The notes beneath the pieces were generated by a model. It did no database searches. It was given only the letters and a program-made list of their open reading frames with translations, and was not told the origin of the DNA. From the NCBI GenBank assembly GCA_003153585.1, contig PLZZ01000195.1, forward strand, positions 13,350-20,955: a stretch of DNA of 7,606 bases, given 5' to 3'. The position numbers and the translations under genes were made by a program. How positions within the stretch are numbered: position 1 is the first letter of the stretch; each line of letters starts with the position of its first letter. Source of the stretch: Acidobacteriota bacterium. Its GTDB lineage: Bacteria; Acidobacteriota; Terriglobia; Acidiferrales; UBA7541. Below are positions 6,475 to 7,606 of the stretch, in pieces.

Positions 6475-7230
6475 TTATTGCTCCAGAAGGCCGGCGAACT
6501 GGCGGATCTCGGCGATATTCAAATCCGAGGCGGCGCAGAAATTCATGCCGTTGTGGGACCAGTAAACGAGGTTATACCCCTGGATGGTCTGCACTTCGGG
6601 TAGCTTCGCAGCGCTCGATTCTTCGGGCCAGACGAATACGTTGATGAAATGTTTCCGCCGCTGATAGACAAGCGCGGCCACGTTGCGATGATCGACGTAA
6701 TCCAGGCGCCCTCCGACGAGCGGAAAGCCCTGTTCCTTAAGATCGACGACCGGGGGCGCGAAGTCCAACTTGCCGTCGAACCACGGCTTCACTGTGTGCT
6801 GGTCGGTGGATTCGACATCGTACAAATGGCCTGGCTGCATCGAGCGAATATGGCTCGCGACGATTTCCTCCGCTACCAGGTTTTGCTTCTGGCCGCCGAT
6901 ATTCGGCAGCACTTTCGCTCCCAGAAAAACTGCAATCAGGATGGCGGCTGCAACCGCAAGCCACTCGAGCACCGGGCGGCGCGGCATGGCAATCGGTTGC
7001 GGACGGGCCTCCGCCGGAAGCGCGGCGCGGATACGGTTCCTGAGGCTCTCCGGCGCTCGCTCGTACAGATTCGCCGCCTGAAGGGAGTCGCGCAGAGCTT
7101 GCTGATCGCCTAGCTCTTGAGCGCAATCCGGGCAGGTCTTCAGATGCTCCTCGAATTCGAGGTTGCGAACGAGATCGAGCTCGCCGTCAAAGTATCCGCG
7201 GAGCAAGCTTTTATTATTTTCGCAGGCCAC
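6475..7230 (-). CDS. Transmembrane zinc-finger anti-sigma factor
   Basis: Predicted inner-membrane regulator that holds the neighbouring ECF sigma factor inactive until a signal arrives. The 251-residue protein has an N-terminal ZAS-type zinc-finger domain, with EEHLKTCPDC giving H29, C33 and C36 (H-x3-C-x2-C), followed by a helical stretch to about residue 70. A single transmembrane helix lies at about 88-109 (LEWLAVAAAILIAVFLGAKV). An extracytoplasmic domain of about 140 residues follows, with VGGRLDYVDHRNVAALVYQR and INVFVWPEE, as in many sigma-linked membrane anti-sigma factors. The start is GTG at 7230, with AGGAGG (7242-7237) 6 nt upstream. It overlaps the sigma gene by 17 nt, implying coupled, stoichiometric synthesis. 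The signal sensed cannot be told from sequence. Confidence 0.88.
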   Translation of the reverse strand: MACENNKSLLRGYFDGELDLVRNLEFEEHLKTCPDCAQELGDQQALRDSLQAANLYERAPESLRNRIRAALPAEARPQPIAMPRRPVLEWLAVAAAILIAVFLGAKVLPNIGGQKQNLVAEEIVASHIRSMQPGHLYDVESTDQHTVKPWFDGKLDFAPPVVDLKEQGFPLVGGRLDYVDHRNVAALVYQRRKHFINVFVWPEESSAAKLPEVQTIQGYNLVYWSHNGMNFCAASDLNIAEIRQFAGLLEQ

Positions 7231-7606
7231 CTTGCTCCTCCTTTGCGCGCGCGTGCAGCAGTCGCTCGCGCAATTGGGTGCGCGCGCGAGCCAGACCCGA
7301 CATCACTGTGCCGATGGGCACTCCGGTCACTTCGGCAATCTCCTTGTAGGACATGCCCTCCAGTTCGCGCAGCACTATGACCTCACGAAAATTCACAGGC
7401 AATTCGTCAAGCGCCTCGCGAAGCATTCGGCTATCGGCCGATTTTAAGAGTGTCGCTTCCGCTCCCGCCTGCTCGGTCTCCGCCGTATGAATCTTTTCGT
7501 CGAATTCCTCCGCCAATTCGGCGGGGCGATTCTTCTCGAAAAATGAATAGCAAGTGTTGCGCACGATTTTTAGCACCCAGGCGCGGGCGTCGCCTCCCTG
7601 GTAACC
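7214..7606 (-). CDS. ECF (sigma70-family) RNA polymerase sigma factor, partial
   Basis: Alternative sigma factor of the extracytoplasmic-function group. The 5' part lies beyond the window. The reading frame is open to the edge and yields 130 residues beginning GYQGGDARAWVLKIVRNTCY, which is the end of sigma region 2 (2.3-2.4, promoter melting and -10 recognition). A linker follows, then region 4, with LDELPVNFREVIVLRELEG and the helix-turn-helix MSYKEIAEVTGVPIGTVMSG, which contacts the -35 element. The GTG at 7576 is not a start: conserved region 2 sequence continues upstream of it. The stop at 7214 lies 17 nt inside the anti-sigma gene. The sigma/anti-sigma pairing indicates regulation by the partner and probably autoregulation from an upstream promoter that is not visible here. 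Confidence 0.93.
   Translation of the reverse strand, partial: GYQGGDARAWVLKIVRNTCYSFFEKNRPAELAEEFDEKIHTAETEQAGAEATLLKSADSRMLREALDELPVNFREVIVLRELEGMSYKEIAEVTGVPIGTVMSGLARARTQLRERLLHARAKEEQGGLRK
7228..7242 (-). promoter_or_regulatory. Ribosome binding site and GTG start of the anti-sigma gene
   Basis: On the minus strand AGGAGG (7242-7237) stands 6 nt ahead of GTG (7230-7228), inside the last codons of the sigma gene. The strong SD supports this start over any downstream one, and the protein begins MACENNK just before the zinc-finger domain. Confidence 0.8.

Noticed and set aside
7214..7576. Complete 120-residue sigma-like gene starting at GTG 7576
   Set aside because: The frame continues upstream to the window edge with conserved region 2 sequence (GGDARAW), so the gene is cut by the window and is not short.
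1..7606. CRISPR arrays, insertion sequences, tRNA genes, phage or defence genes
   Set aside because: No regularly spaced repeats, terminal inverted repeats with transposase, cloverleaf-like sequences or defence domains were seen. Coding sequence fills nearly all of the window and is housekeeping in character.

Overview
The window looks like chromosomal core-genome DNA of a bacterium with moderately high GC. The best match I can recall for RpoA, GuaB and the gene order is Acidobacteriota (Terriglobia-like). That placement rests on remembered protein similarity, not on a search. I see no plasmid, phage, transposon, CRISPR or tRNA/rRNA signal.

Left part (1-2340, + strand): this is the 3' end of the 'alpha' ribosomal operon, running rpsK (last 16 codons) - rpsD - rpoA - rplQ, and it closes with a strong intrinsic terminator. 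It encodes 30S proteins S11 and S4 (zinc-binding type), the RNA polymerase alpha subunit and 50S protein L17. A hairpin sits directly against the rpoA Shine-Dalgarno sequence, and the SD spacing argues for an rpoA start 9 nt inside the longest ORF.

Middle part (2363-6253, - strand, read right to left): guaB (IMP dehydrogenase, GMP synthesis), a small VanZ-family membrane protein, and an exported M61-family zinc metallopeptidase with a C-terminal PDZ domain. They are codirectional with gaps of 66 and 51 nt, so they may share a transcript. The M61 gene converges on rplQ across the terminator. Upstream of guaB there is a good sigma70-type promoter, then a leader of about 100 nt holding a terminator-like hairpin with a U-rich tail. 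This is a candidate attenuator of the guanine-nucleotide gene.

Right part (6371-7606, - strand): an ECF sigma factor, whose 5' end is cut by the window edge, overlaps by 17 nt a membrane-spanning zinc-finger anti-sigma factor. A 19-codon ORF with a near-perfect ribosome binding site follows the anti-sigma gene. It is the least explained coding signal in the window.

Most of the window is ordinary housekeeping sequence. I found no clear new multi-gene system. The items worth a second look are small: the guaB leader, the 19-codon ORF, a 22-codon ORF that exactly bridges guaB and vanZ, and the hairpin at the rpoA ribosome binding site.
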